A DNA stretch of 64,000 nt from Pterobdella sp. o SKG-2022 (taxonomy: Eukaryota > Annelida > Clitellata > Hirudinida > Piscicolidae). Every line of letters begins with the position of its first letter. Positions within the stretch are counted from its first letter, which is position 1. This document shows positions 37,677 through 48,600 of this stretch, piece after piece. The translations under genes were made by a program, and so were the position numbers. The notes under the pieces are model-generated. The model searched no databases and had not been told where the DNA came from. It saw nothing but the letters and a program-made list of their open reading frames with translations. The DNA lies in the NCBI GenBank assembly GCA_964035795.1, contig OZ038320.1, positions 12,126,118-12,190,117 on the forward strand, given 5' to 3'.

Positions 37677-40600
37677 ATGACAGCCTTAGAAAACTCCCCG
37701 TGTAATGAGACCTATCTATTGGTCGACTCTGAAATTATCAACCATCCTTTGGGATTCGTCATCGATTCAGGTATTGTATTTCGTTTTTAATATGTTTATT
37801 GTAATCGATAGTATATCTTTTTATGGGGAAATACATCATAAAGTTTTTCAAAAATTTATTTTTTAGACTACCTGATGATGATTTTCTAAGAAATTGATAA
37901 ATTTAGTATTAAACTTTAAAAAAATTTGTGTTCTTTTTCATCAGATTATTATCAAGCTGATGTTTTTGATAAATTTATGGAAACAAAGCTTTAATTTTTT
38001 ATTAGCTTCATCATTTAACGTTAGCTAACGTTTACTTCAAGCCAAATTTCATCGAATACCTAAATTTGTTACAATAAGTCCTTAAAATCGAAATTTCAAT
38101 CGTTGCAAATACTTGGTGCGCATTTGCAAAGCTTTGGAAGTCAATTGCAAAGAATTGGTATTCATTTGAGAAAACTTATATATTAAAAAAATAGATGTGT
38201 TTTCGAAAAATTTAATTTAATTCATCAGGTGGATCGTTGACCAAAATTATCTACAGGTCGAAAAAAGATTACAAAAACGGAGAACCCTTGAAGGTCTTCT
38301 CATTAATTTATTCAAAATTTAAAATGAAATATTATCAAATTAACACATTTTTTTATTCGATTTTCCATTTTTACAGCCTTCAGACAAAGCAATTCTAAGA
38401 CTCAAGTCCTTCACAATTGAAGAACTTAAAGATTTGAAAAACTACATCAAGAACAACGTTGATATATGCCTTAAAGAAGAACATAAAGACATAATTTGGA
38501 AGCACACAGGAATAACTTCGAAATCTTTCATGGCAGAGCTTGGCAAGGACCTTAATTATAAGTATGTGGTCAATTGAGATTATCGTGTTGTTGATGGGGT
38601 ACAAGAGGAGTTCAATAAGTAATAATGATATATACGTACATATTTTAGTTTACTTTACAAAAAATCTGAGCCAATTTTACTTTAAAATTAATTAAAATTC
38701 ATTTTAATTTTGATTTTAAGTAACACTTTTTTATAAAAAAATATTTCAACGTTTAATTTTTTTAGAAACATCGTAAGTATCTTGTATTTCAAATATTATA
38801 TATTTAATTTTTAAATAATATAATTTTGAAAGGTACTTTTTAGACTCAGAAACGACTGCTTTAACTAAAGCATTACAAGCTTATGAAAAGATCCGACTAC
38901 CCTTCCATCCTGTTTGCAAAGAAACAATAGAAAAATCAACTGCGTTAGTTAAAAGCTTTTTATATATGATAAACGAATGGGACAAGTTGGGAGAAGAATC
39001 GGTGTTTCTAGAAGATGAAGGTACTTCATGAAACCAAAATTTAGATTTTATGTAGAAGCTGAATCGGCTTTCAAAAATTTTCACAGATAAAAATAAAAAT
39101 ATAACAGTTTGTATTTTTAATTTGATTTAAAAAATTGCTCAAAATACGACATTAGGCGAGACAGTATTGCGTATAACTCACGGAAAAATATAATTTCAAC
39201 AAATGGTTTGTAGAGATTTTAGAGAATTTTAATTGATAAGTTTGTGAACAGAAAAATTTGACAGAAATTTTTAAATAAATTTGAATTTTAATATTCTTAT
39301 TCTTAAAATAATTTTCTATCGCTTTTTATATTTTTCAAAAAACAATTATTACATCATATTTTAGTCACAATATCAGTCTTACTTCACAAACCCCCATAGA
39401 CAAAACAGTTATAGAGATAAAAACTCAAGAAAACGAAGGTCCAACCCCTCCTCTTAAACAATTTTTTAACGATCTTTTAAGTACAAATGATTATCAAGCA
39501 TGGGTGGACAAGTACCTTCCCATGCCTACCACCCTCAAGCCTCCATACTTGGTTCTCTTGGTTGGATCTGCTGGAGTGCTCTGTTCAGTTAATAATTACT
39601 ATTTATCTTCCACTTTTAGTCTTAAAAATAAAAGTTATAATTATTCTTGAAAACTATAGTCAGTATAAGTATACAAATTGAAATACTTTTCTTAAAACTT
39701 TTCATTATTTATATTCAATAAAGATTTGTAAAACTTTTATGCAGATGGATGAAAGATACCGCTTCAAAATGATAGATTTCACCGCAGCTTCTGGAAAGAC
39801 AATGTGCGGCTTGGCAGAACAAGTTATTGGAAATGCGGTATTAACTTTAAAGCTTTGAAATGAAAAATGCTGCATAAAATCGGTTATTTAAAATATATGG
39901 GGTTTTTCTTTTTGCTATCATCAGCTAAAACATTTTTTTCGTTTTTTTTCATAAAGACTTGAAGAATTACCAGATCAGAATCTACTGAATCAAACCGAAT
40001 AATTTATAGAAAAACTCGAACCACACAGGATTTCAACAACTTCATTCAACTTGCTCAAGACGGTGACAGTAATAAGGTGGACTTGCGAGTGGAGGATTTG
40101 AGGAAGGTACATGACGATGACAATGATTGGTACTCGGCTTTTCCCGCTGAGTTTGTCATATTTGAATTAGGAAAGCTATCTTCAAATAATGTCGACGGAA
40201 GAAGTAACTAACATTCTTAATTTGAAGTTTAAAAAGTTTTTTTATTAATGACAAAGATTATTTCTAAAAATAATTCATAACTCAAAGTTTCATTTAAATT
40301 TTTAAAAATTTATTTATTTCTTATAACTATTTGTTGAGTTAAAAATATATATACTAAAAGCTAGAAGCTATTTTAATGCTATTAAAATTATCATAGACAA
40401 AGATTTCAGCAAAGCGGATTTGGCTGCGGGGCTGTTGAGCTTACAACTGCACACTTTGTGCAAAATACTTGTTTCCAACATCAGAATTTCGAAGATTTAT
40501 GATGTTTATGTATGTGGGTCGATCTTCCAGTTTCCTCATGTCAGAAAAGTCTTTGAGAGACATTTCTACTCAGATTCTCTTCTGCATTCTTTGGAAAATG

Positions 40601-40813
40601 TTTACATTTTTGATATATTCAACAATTAACTTGCTTTATATTAACATTTGAACAACATTTTTTATAATGTTAAATGAAGAATATGATGACATTTTCAAGG
40701 GCCATTTGTTCAAGCTAAACTTTTTTGACAAACCTGGATATTTGGTGGGTTTGGGTGTGTGGATGAGGAATATAGAAGAAGAAAAGAAAAGAAATATTAG
40801 TAAAAAGAAATGA
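37677..40813 (+). CDS. PanK-like pseudo-pantothenate kinase, copy C (434 aa, nine exons)
   Basis: Exons 37677-37770, 38229-38293, 38377-38561, 38833-39020, 39400-39587, 39745-39837, 40029-40203, 40397-40599 and 40700-40813 total 1305 nt, with the same phases as copies A and B. The exon 4 acceptor is the AAAG at 38829-38832; using the later TTTTAG would hit a stop, and the chosen one gives the same 188-nt exon as A and B. GGSLTKIIYRS is kept. The residue aligned with the PanK catalytic Glu is Met105 (SKSFMAEL), and the one aligned with Arg207 is Met249. This is the most divergent copy, except in exon 8, which is almost identical to the others. A separate amino-terminal piece of exon 5 (from 39400) is extended by eight codons relative to copy A. 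AATAAA at about 41013 may be its poly(A) signal. Confidence 0.85.
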
Positions 40814-41012
40814 TCATTTTGTGGGTTTCATTTCAAAATCTAACGATGAACTTAGTTTTTAAAATAGTAGAATATAGAAGTTAACACGAAAAAGTCATGT
40901 TTTTTTCAGCTTCTAATTAGTTGGGTGTTATATACTGATACGTTGTGACTAGCTTACATGAACTTATTTGGTTTGAATATGCTCTTAAAGTTGCTCGCTC
41001 AATATAGATATC

Positions 41013-41018
41013 AATAAA
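41013..41018 (+). terminator. Possible poly(A) signal of PanK-like copy C
   Basis: AATAAA 200 bases after the TGA at 40811-40813, with no closer canonical hexamer. Confidence 0.4.
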
Positions 41019-42960
41019 AAATTGTATATAACTAAAAAAATATTTGAAATTTGTTTTTATTATTCTAAATCATATCAAAAATAATAAAAACAGAAAAAGT
41101 ATAAGAATGGTAATACTGTTCCGCTTCGTTTGGCATATATGGTTGAATAATTTTGACATAATTTAGCTTATTGCTAGCAAAAATAATACTTCTTGAACTG
41201 CACGAAAACAATAAAAAGGCATTTTTTAATTCCAAAATCTGAATGATTTTTGTTCATTTTTTATTATCCATACACAAAAGCATTATACTTCTGAATGCAG
41301 ATAAAAATAACTATAAATATACTACCAAATTTGAAAATATAATCATAAAAAAATGAGGACTTATTTGTATAATGTTTTCAATTAGAATAAAATTTTTAAT
41401 ACTTAATCTTTAATTTTCTAAAATAAGTTGATATTTTTTCTATAATATCTGTACCTTAATGAATATGTATTTTGTTCTTTGTTCATTCAGAATTAAAAAA
41501 ATACTTGTTCATCAATGTCCATTAAGTTATTCATTGAGTTTAACTTTTCAATTTAGAAAACACTTAAATAATTTGGAATGATTTCTTTTTTGAAAGGATA
41601 TTTTGAATTATAAAAAATTCCGAGTTAAACTCCTGTTTTTAAATAGAACCCTAACACGTTTGCGTACATAAAATTTATTAAAATGCGTTTTAAACGCAAA
41701 ATTATTTGAATGAAAGTTCAGAGCAAAGTTACTTTTGTCAATTGAATGCGACTGACATTCAAACTTCAATACATAATCCTCACTCGGCAACAAATTAAAC
41801 CTGCTTCTGATCAGGTTTTCCAATAGCAAGCACTTATTGAGTTTCAAATTACACTTAAAAACAATGCATTAAGGCGTTTTTGAACATTTAGTTTTGCAGT
41901 CAAATTTCTCAAGCTTCTATTTCTTTGAAATCTTCCCGCTCTAATTTACTAAAATATCTAGTTCAAAAACTATTTTCAGTCAACCAAAAGTGCTAGGTTT
42001 ATAGGGAGAATATATTTTAAAAATGTGGAAAACATTTTATGAATGAATAAATTACTATTGCATTTTTTTTTCATTTTGAATCCCTTTCTGTGTTTTAATA
42101 TAACATTCTTCTTTGGAAAACCAATAGAAATAAGTTTTTTGTTTCCAAGCAAATGAATTTGCATTGTCTTTCATCTTTGGCTTAAGTTTTGACCAGATTC
42201 TTCAGTTCCAAACAATTATTTTTTCAAAATTATTTAATTATTATTTAATAATATAATAAAAAGTTTCAGTTATGCAATCTCTGCACTCCTCTTTAAAAAA
42301 CATGTGTTATATATCCTACGAGGTTCTTGAGTTGTTTTTTTCATATCAAGTGTTTCTTCACTCGAAATTCGTTCGCAGTGACCGGCATAAGAAAAACCGG
42401 ACAAAGTCTTTCATACTGATCTATATAAAACAATGGTTCATACTTTTTGATTTGGAAGCGATTTTCGTCTTGAAAAGGTCCAGGATATCTGGCTTGTTTT
42501 TTCAATTCTTAGCAAGTGTTGTCTGTTAGAAGAAGATTAAGATTTCGATCCGTTTTTTGATGAAAGCTATAACTTTATTCTTTTTTTTTGAATTTTTAAT
42601 TTCAAAAATTTTTAATCCCACCCCTATAACAAGTAGAAAGGAACATCTAGAATAGATAGATTCATCAGAATAAAAACCTTAAAAACGATCGAATGATATT
42701 TATATAAAGATTCAATCTCATCACATCAAAAGCCGAGTGTAAAACTTTGAAAGGCAAGATAAGAAAACAACTGCCTCAAAGTGGATTAATTTTTGACGTT
42801 TATTGAAACTATCATGAAAGTACAGAGGTTGATTTTTACAGGCGTATAATCACGATGAATCGATTTCCACGAAGGTTTAGCAGTTTAATAAACAAGTTAT
42901 TTCAATGATTTCACGTCTCATTATAATACTTGTTTTTAAAATAAAATAAACTTTTTGGCT
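41019..42960. other. Intergenic, nothing recognised
   Basis: AT-rich. Open stretches on both strands are short and compositionally non-coding. Confidence 0.4.
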
Positions 42961-43124
42961 CGTATAACGCAACCTTAAACTAATTATCTAAAATTATCGG
43001 GCTGAATCCCGTGTTGGGTCGACAATTAGTATCTGCTCTCTAGGGTGTTTTCGTTACATTAAATTTGTAGTAATCACTTCAATCTATAAGGAAAAGTGCT
43101 TCATAAATACCAAATTACATTACA
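42961..43124 (+). mobile_element. tRNA-derived SINE, 5'-degenerate copy
   Basis: Aligns by eye with the SINE at 60459-60632. Shared blocks are CTAATTATCTAAA, the B-box region GGGCTGAATCCC (42999-43010), GACAATTAG, TCGTTACATTAAATTTGTAG, AAGGAAAAG and the terminal ATTACATTA motif. The A-box end is unrecognisable here. It lies between PanK-like copy C and the PAN-domain gene. Confidence 0.75.
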
Positions 43125-43214
43125 TTCTTGAGAAATTTTGTCTTCAGAATCATTATAGAGGTTTTAAAACTGACAAAGGAAGAACAAATTTTAATTCAAT
43201 GCATTTGATAACTT

Positions 43215-43220
43215 TTTATT
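43215..43220 (-). terminator. Poly(A) signal of the PAN/apple-like gene
   Basis: AATAAA on the minus strand, 50 bases after the stop codon at 43272-43270. Confidence 0.6.
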
Positions 43221-43269
43221 CAAGAACTTCATAACTCAATGAAAAATCATATATTTTTCAGTGAAATGT

Positions 43270-44476
43270 TTAATTTTTGGGAGCACATGATTCCTTATAA
43301 AAGTACGAGATGTATTCGTCACTTTCAATCAGTTTCACTTTTTTTGAGACTTTTTCCTTCATGATGTAGCATTGATTTGTTGGTTTATGCCACTTAAACA
43401 CAGTACAAACACTATGTTCCAAACACTTAACTCTGCAATGAAACTCATCATTGGAAGATTCTTTTTGTAGTTCTTCAAATTCAACGTTCTTTGTATACCT
43501 CGACCAGCAACTGCTCTCTGAAAAAATATTTCATCATAAAAACTGATGATAATAGTATTTTTCAAAAATTTTGAACATTTTAGTTTTTCTAGATTTAGAA
43601 AAATTTTATTTCAGTCAATTATAGCAATGAATATTTAACTTTTTAGAGACATATTATGTATGTTTTGTATAGCAATTAAACTTCAAAAACATCGAGTATT
43701 CATACATTTATTTAAAATGAGAACTATAATTTAAGAAATGTATTAATCCTCAATTTATGTTTTTAAAGTCCAATGAATATTTGCATTTATATTTTTTGAA
43801 AGATTAGTTTTAGCATTTAAATTTATCCTTAAATAAGCCTTTACCAACCTTTGCAAATTTCTTTTAACGTATGCCCTTTTTTTGTATGATTAGTCATATC
43901 AGTGTTTGCTTGTTCAATGAAACAGCCATCTTCATCGTGTGAATAAAAAAAGCAATCATCAGTTTCCAGACATATCACACGACAGTGATTTTCGCTAGAA
44001 ACTTCAATTTTCTTCAAACCAGATCGAGGGGTTAAGTTTAACTCCCAGCAAGAACTTCCTTTAAGCATGAAAATATTTATACTTCACTCTTATAATAAAT
44101 GCTCTTCCAACCTGTACATTCATCTTTCAAAAAAAATGTTATTTGATGTTTGTTTTTAACTTCAGTCACTTTGTCCACGTCTGGTCTGTTACTATTCAAA
44201 CTAATGTTACTCACAGAGAATATAGAACATAATCCAAAAAACTGGTCAAGGTCGAAGCAGTGTGCCATGCACTTGTAAGGGTTGTTCACTCTGATGTGAA
44301 GTAGGCCTGGGTAAGTCTGGTTGTCAGCCCGTGTCCAACATTTAAAACCTGAGTTTCCATGTTGAAATGATTTCAATTATTTGAAAATATTATATCAGCT
44401 CTTGTTTGAGCTTTATACCTTCACAAAACGATAGAAGCAAACATAAAAATAGAATGAATGTTTTCAAACAAGCCAT
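43270..44476 (-). CDS. Secreted three-module PAN/apple-like protein (250 aa, four exons)
   Basis: Exons (minus strand) 44476-44419, 44348-44112, 44058-43849 and 43517-43270 total 753 nt; all three introns are phase 1, the usual phase for shuffled extracellular modules. Exon 1 encodes a signal peptide, MACLKTFILFLCLLLSFC. Each following exon encodes one module. Each begins with a C-W pair (FKCWTR, SSCWEL, SSCWSR), has a helix-like N-x-x-x-C-x-x-x-C region (NPYKCMAHCF, ENHCRVICLE, DEFHCRVKCLE), then C-x-F (CSIFSV, CFFYSH, CTVFKW) and a late Cys (KDECTG, KEICKG, KESCAP). This spacing resembles PAN/apple domains, which bind protein or carbohydrate ligands outside the cell. Residues 60-80 have potential N-glycosylation sites (NIS). 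The specific function is unknown. The last exon is intact only in the frame set by the phase-1 junction. Confidence 0.8.
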
Positions 44477-44506
44477 ATTCGAGGGATGAACGATTGATAA
44501 GCAGAT

Positions 44507-44518
44507 GGCTATATATAT
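44507..44518 (-). promoter_or_regulatory. TATA-like core promoter of the PAN/apple-like gene
   Basis: On the minus strand TAATATATATAG lies about 31-42 bases upstream of the ATG at 44476. That spacing would put transcription start within roughly ten bases of the start codon and give a very short leader. Inference from position only, in an AT-rich genome. Confidence 0.35.
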
Positions 44519-45679
44519 TATGTCTGGTTTATTTGTTTTCATCAAACGTACGTATAAAGACTAAAATGCTTTGTCAAAATATTTGCACAAACCAAATTCC
44601 CTTAATTCCTAATATTCATTTTCTCTGAAGATAATGTTGAAGCTTGGTCGATTTTGACATCAGCACAATGTTGTATTTATGAAGTAAATACTTTTCATAA
44701 CATTTTGTATTTTTTCTTTATATTGTTTCGAGTTATAGTTAAAATTTGAAATAAATTCATGGAAGTAGTGAATTCTAGAAAAATTTATTGAAATAGTTAC
44801 ACATTTTAAGTGCATTTCCACAAGTTCAATTATGTCATGTAACGTCATAAACTGAACCTCGATGGCGCCTTAATTGGCGTTTTATTGAAAAGAATTTTTG
44901 TGAAACTTCCTTTTTTTTAAGTTGAAAACCTTCAATTAATTGAAGGTATTTTATTCTTTATTAATTCATAAACTGAAAACAAAAACAACATTTTAATTAG
45001 TTTATTCAAACAAAAATAACAAAAAAGGTAACTAAAGCAAATTTGAAGCCTTAAAATTCAATGCTTCTTCAATGAAAACAACCATTATGCCAGCTGTAAA
45101 TTAAAATAACAAACAAAAACATTTCCGTTAAAACAAAGATGTTTTTATTTTCTCAGATTAGGATTAGATTCCTCCTAATCCATAAACTCAAAATTTATGA
45201 TATGCTAACATTATTTAATAGGATTATAAGATTATATCAAAATTAAACATGAATTCTTATGATATAAAAGTGGTAGATAATTTCAACGAGGTAGCCGTCC
45301 TTAAAAAGAATTTTGAAACTTATCTTTAGCAAGTTGAGATCTGATGTGAAATTTATTTAGAGCTTATTACATTTGGAAAATTTTCTTTATGAACAACTTC
45401 AATTGTTGCAGCCTCCAACACATAATTGAAACTTCTACATTACAATACTGTCATGTGTTCTTTGACATGGCTACCTCTAAGTTTCAGCATTTCATTTAAA
45501 CATATTTTAAATAAACAAAAGCACTCAAAGTCACCATAATGACGACACAAATAAATATTTTCAAAGATATTGAAAAGCAAAAAAATTTAAACCGACAATT
45601 TTCTCAAAATTGTTTTTCTTTTTTTAGATCTACTTGTTGATACTGAATATGAATCGAACGATTGATGATCAGTTGGTTC
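44519..45679. other. Intergenic between the PAN/apple-like and glycogenin genes
   Basis: AT-rich. It contains small hairpins at 44927-44947 (ACCTTCAATTAATTGAAGGT) and 45159-45181. It also holds the presumed 3' UTR of the short glycogenin transcript, with AATAAA on the minus strand near 45347. No gene found. Confidence 0.4.
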
Positions 45680-48600
45680 CTATTGGCCCAAACGCGCTTT
45701 AGTCACCACAGTGATGGTAGGAGATTTCGGCTTGTGGGAAGGAGAAAGAGAAGGCCGATGCGCTTCTGTTTTGATAGGGGAGCCTGACGAAGTTTTTATT
45801 GAAGCTCCCGACGGTGTTTGGGAGGGAGTAGAAGTTTGCACTTTGAAAGCAGGACGAGAAACATGGGTGGATGATCCTTGGTCGTCTTTAAAATTCATTT
45901 TGGAAGCAATTTGTCTTTGGATTGACTCAAAGCTGTCGACTCCTGTGTAGTCCATACGTCCCTGTTCCCACAATGCTTTCCTATCTCCACTGCAGAACAA
46001 ATCCCCGCCACCTCCCCCACAGGCTTGTAGCCTTTCCAGCAACTGATGATTATTTGAATGTAATGAAGTTATTGAAAATGTGTTGTGAAATGAATATTAT
46101 AATTTATTGGTATTTTAGAAAGTATAAAATAAAGTCAAATAATGATTGAGCATCACAAAGCTGAAATGAAATAAAAAAATCGAGGTTGATTTTGAAAAAA
46201 ATTAGAAACTAATGATTAATTCTAAAAAGCATGAAAGAAAATTCAAAAAAATCAGAAAAGCTTAAATCATTCTATTTTGAAAACCAAAAATTATAAAACC
46301 AATCGTTAAAATGAAAAGCTAGCGACAGCATTATATAAAAAAAAATTGAAAATGTGATTATTTCAAGAATACAAAGTACCTTTGTGCGATCTGTAAATAA
46401 AGCTAATAAAGATTTAATGAAATATCTCAGAAAATTTTATGCTATCTAACAATCAATTAAAATTTTCTAAAAAAAATTATTATAAAATAAAAATTTAAAC
46501 CAACTCTTTTATAATTTTATTGATTCAAAAATAAATAAAGCATTAGTATAACAATTATTATGACAAATCGATGAATCGGTCCAATGTAAAAAAGAAAAAA
46601 CATGTAGTTTCAACGATTGAAATGTAAAATCGAAGGGTTTCACAGATCATTTGCAGGTTAAACAAAATTTGATTATGCTTTGGAAAACAAAAACTTTACT
46701 AAGTTATAGAATAGAACAGTGATCAAAATGCAAAGATCAAGTGATATGTTTGTGGACCCGCGTTCAAAAATTTAAATTGTAACTCAATCGAATATAAATT
46801 AAACATGAAATGAGTGTAATCGAATTAAATAGTTTAGTCGTGTTCTTCATCAACCTTATAAATATAGAGATTCAAAAATGAGTACAAAACTGAGAAATGC
46901 CAATAAGTTTTATTTGGCACAAATCTAGTCTGAATGCTACTTGAAATAACAATTATTTTGATTACTTATTTTTTTTGTGTGATACACCTAAAACAATGTT
47001 CAAGGAAGTGATGTTTGATTTGATACGAGTTTTGAACGGCCCTCGAGACGAGATAGAAACCCGTTGTGTAAACAAGGGAGACGTGATAGCTTCTTGAATG
47101 ATGTGAGGCAAGTCTGGAGGTTGCTTTTCTGATGGAGAGAATGTATTTTTGAGGGATTCGAAGACCTCTTTGAGAAGTAACTCTTCTGAATCATTTTTAA
47201 AAATTTTAGTTATTTTTTTAATTAAATTTTTTTCAGTTTTTGATTCTGCAAGAGAATCTGTAGCATCATTCGATGTTTTATCTGAAATAAGTGGTGAAAG
47301 TTCTTTATTGATGACCTCGTGTTTAGAACTAGTTGCTAATTGTTCAACTATTTCATTAATTTCATTAGGATAATCCGTAAAATGATTTTGTGTTGTTTTA
47401 TCCCTAATATCCCTTTCTGACGCTTCTAAAAGTCTTTGGCTTCTTTCTTTTTTGTTTTTGCTTGCTTGCAAATACCATTCATGCGCTTTTGGGTCTCTAC
47501 TATAATAAGTAGGCGTTGATGAGTTACCTAAGTTTGAAATCATTTTATTTGAAACCATTATTGTATTAGAGTTTTTGGAAGAATAAATTGTGTCAACAAA
47601 CGAAAGTGCTTGAAACCTGCTTTGTTCTACCTCACCAGAATCCACAGAACTCCCCGTTGAAAAACTTTCAAATTTATTTTCTTCTTGATGACTTTTTTTA
47701 TAGCTTTCTAAACTGGAATGTACCAGTTTTTCGATAGAATAATTTTCTTTTATTGCAAATTCTTTATCGGTGTGTTTTGATGAAATTCTTGAAAATGATT
47801 TATCATTTGAGGCTCCATCTTTGGGTAAATTTGTTCTTTTTTCAGCAGAATTTTCATTGATTTTTTGCAAATCTTCATTACGTATATCGTTTGGTATTGA
47901 ATACAAAGATTGCTTTGGTTCAAAAGTTGAATAAGTTGAGCCAGAATAAATTGTGTGGCTTTTGGTTGGATGTTTATCAGAGCCAAAATAATAATAGGAA
48001 CGGTCTATTTTGTAATTTCTCCATTCTTTATTTTCAAAATTTTTTATAGAAATTTCTTCAACCTTTTGGTCTTCTTCATTTTGGAATGTGAACTCTTCAA
48101 TGAGTAGTTTCCTTTTCTCAACTTCAGTAGAAGCCTTATCCTTTTCTAGGTCTTTACTTGAACCGATTAGTAGTTGTGATTTAGTATGTTTATTTATCAG
48201 ATCTGGACTTTTTTTGGTAGATGAGTTTTTGTTCAGATAATTTTGCTTTTTTTCCTTTTCATTAAAATCAAACGCAGCTGTATTTTTTCGAATTAAAACA
48301 CCTAACTCAAAGCTTTCTTCATTTTGGTGGATTTCATTTTTTGTAACATTAATCTCGTTCACTGGTTCAAATTTGGTACTAAAGTTTTTTTCTAAAACAG
48401 ACTTGTTGTTTTTAAACTTATCGGCAGCACTTTCTTGCATGGCATTTTCAATTTTTTGAATCTCGTAAGTATTTTCAGTTTGAAAAGTTTCATTTTGCTC
48501 TTCATTTTCTTCAAACTTATTTTGGCTGAGATCAACCAAAAGATCTGTCTTTTTGAAAATATTTTCACTCTCAAATTCATCATACTTTTCACCATATAAT

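Noticed and set aside
38843..39020. Alternative acceptor TTTTAG at 38838-38843 for exon 4 of PanK-like copy C, implying a pseudogene
   Set aside because: It gives an immediate stop, but the acceptor 11 bases upstream gives a 188-nt exon in the same phase as copies A and B, so the gene is intact.
42272..42529. Plus-strand 85-codon ORF
   Set aside because: Phe/Leu-rich, consistent with chance translation of AT-rich DNA; no homologue recognised.
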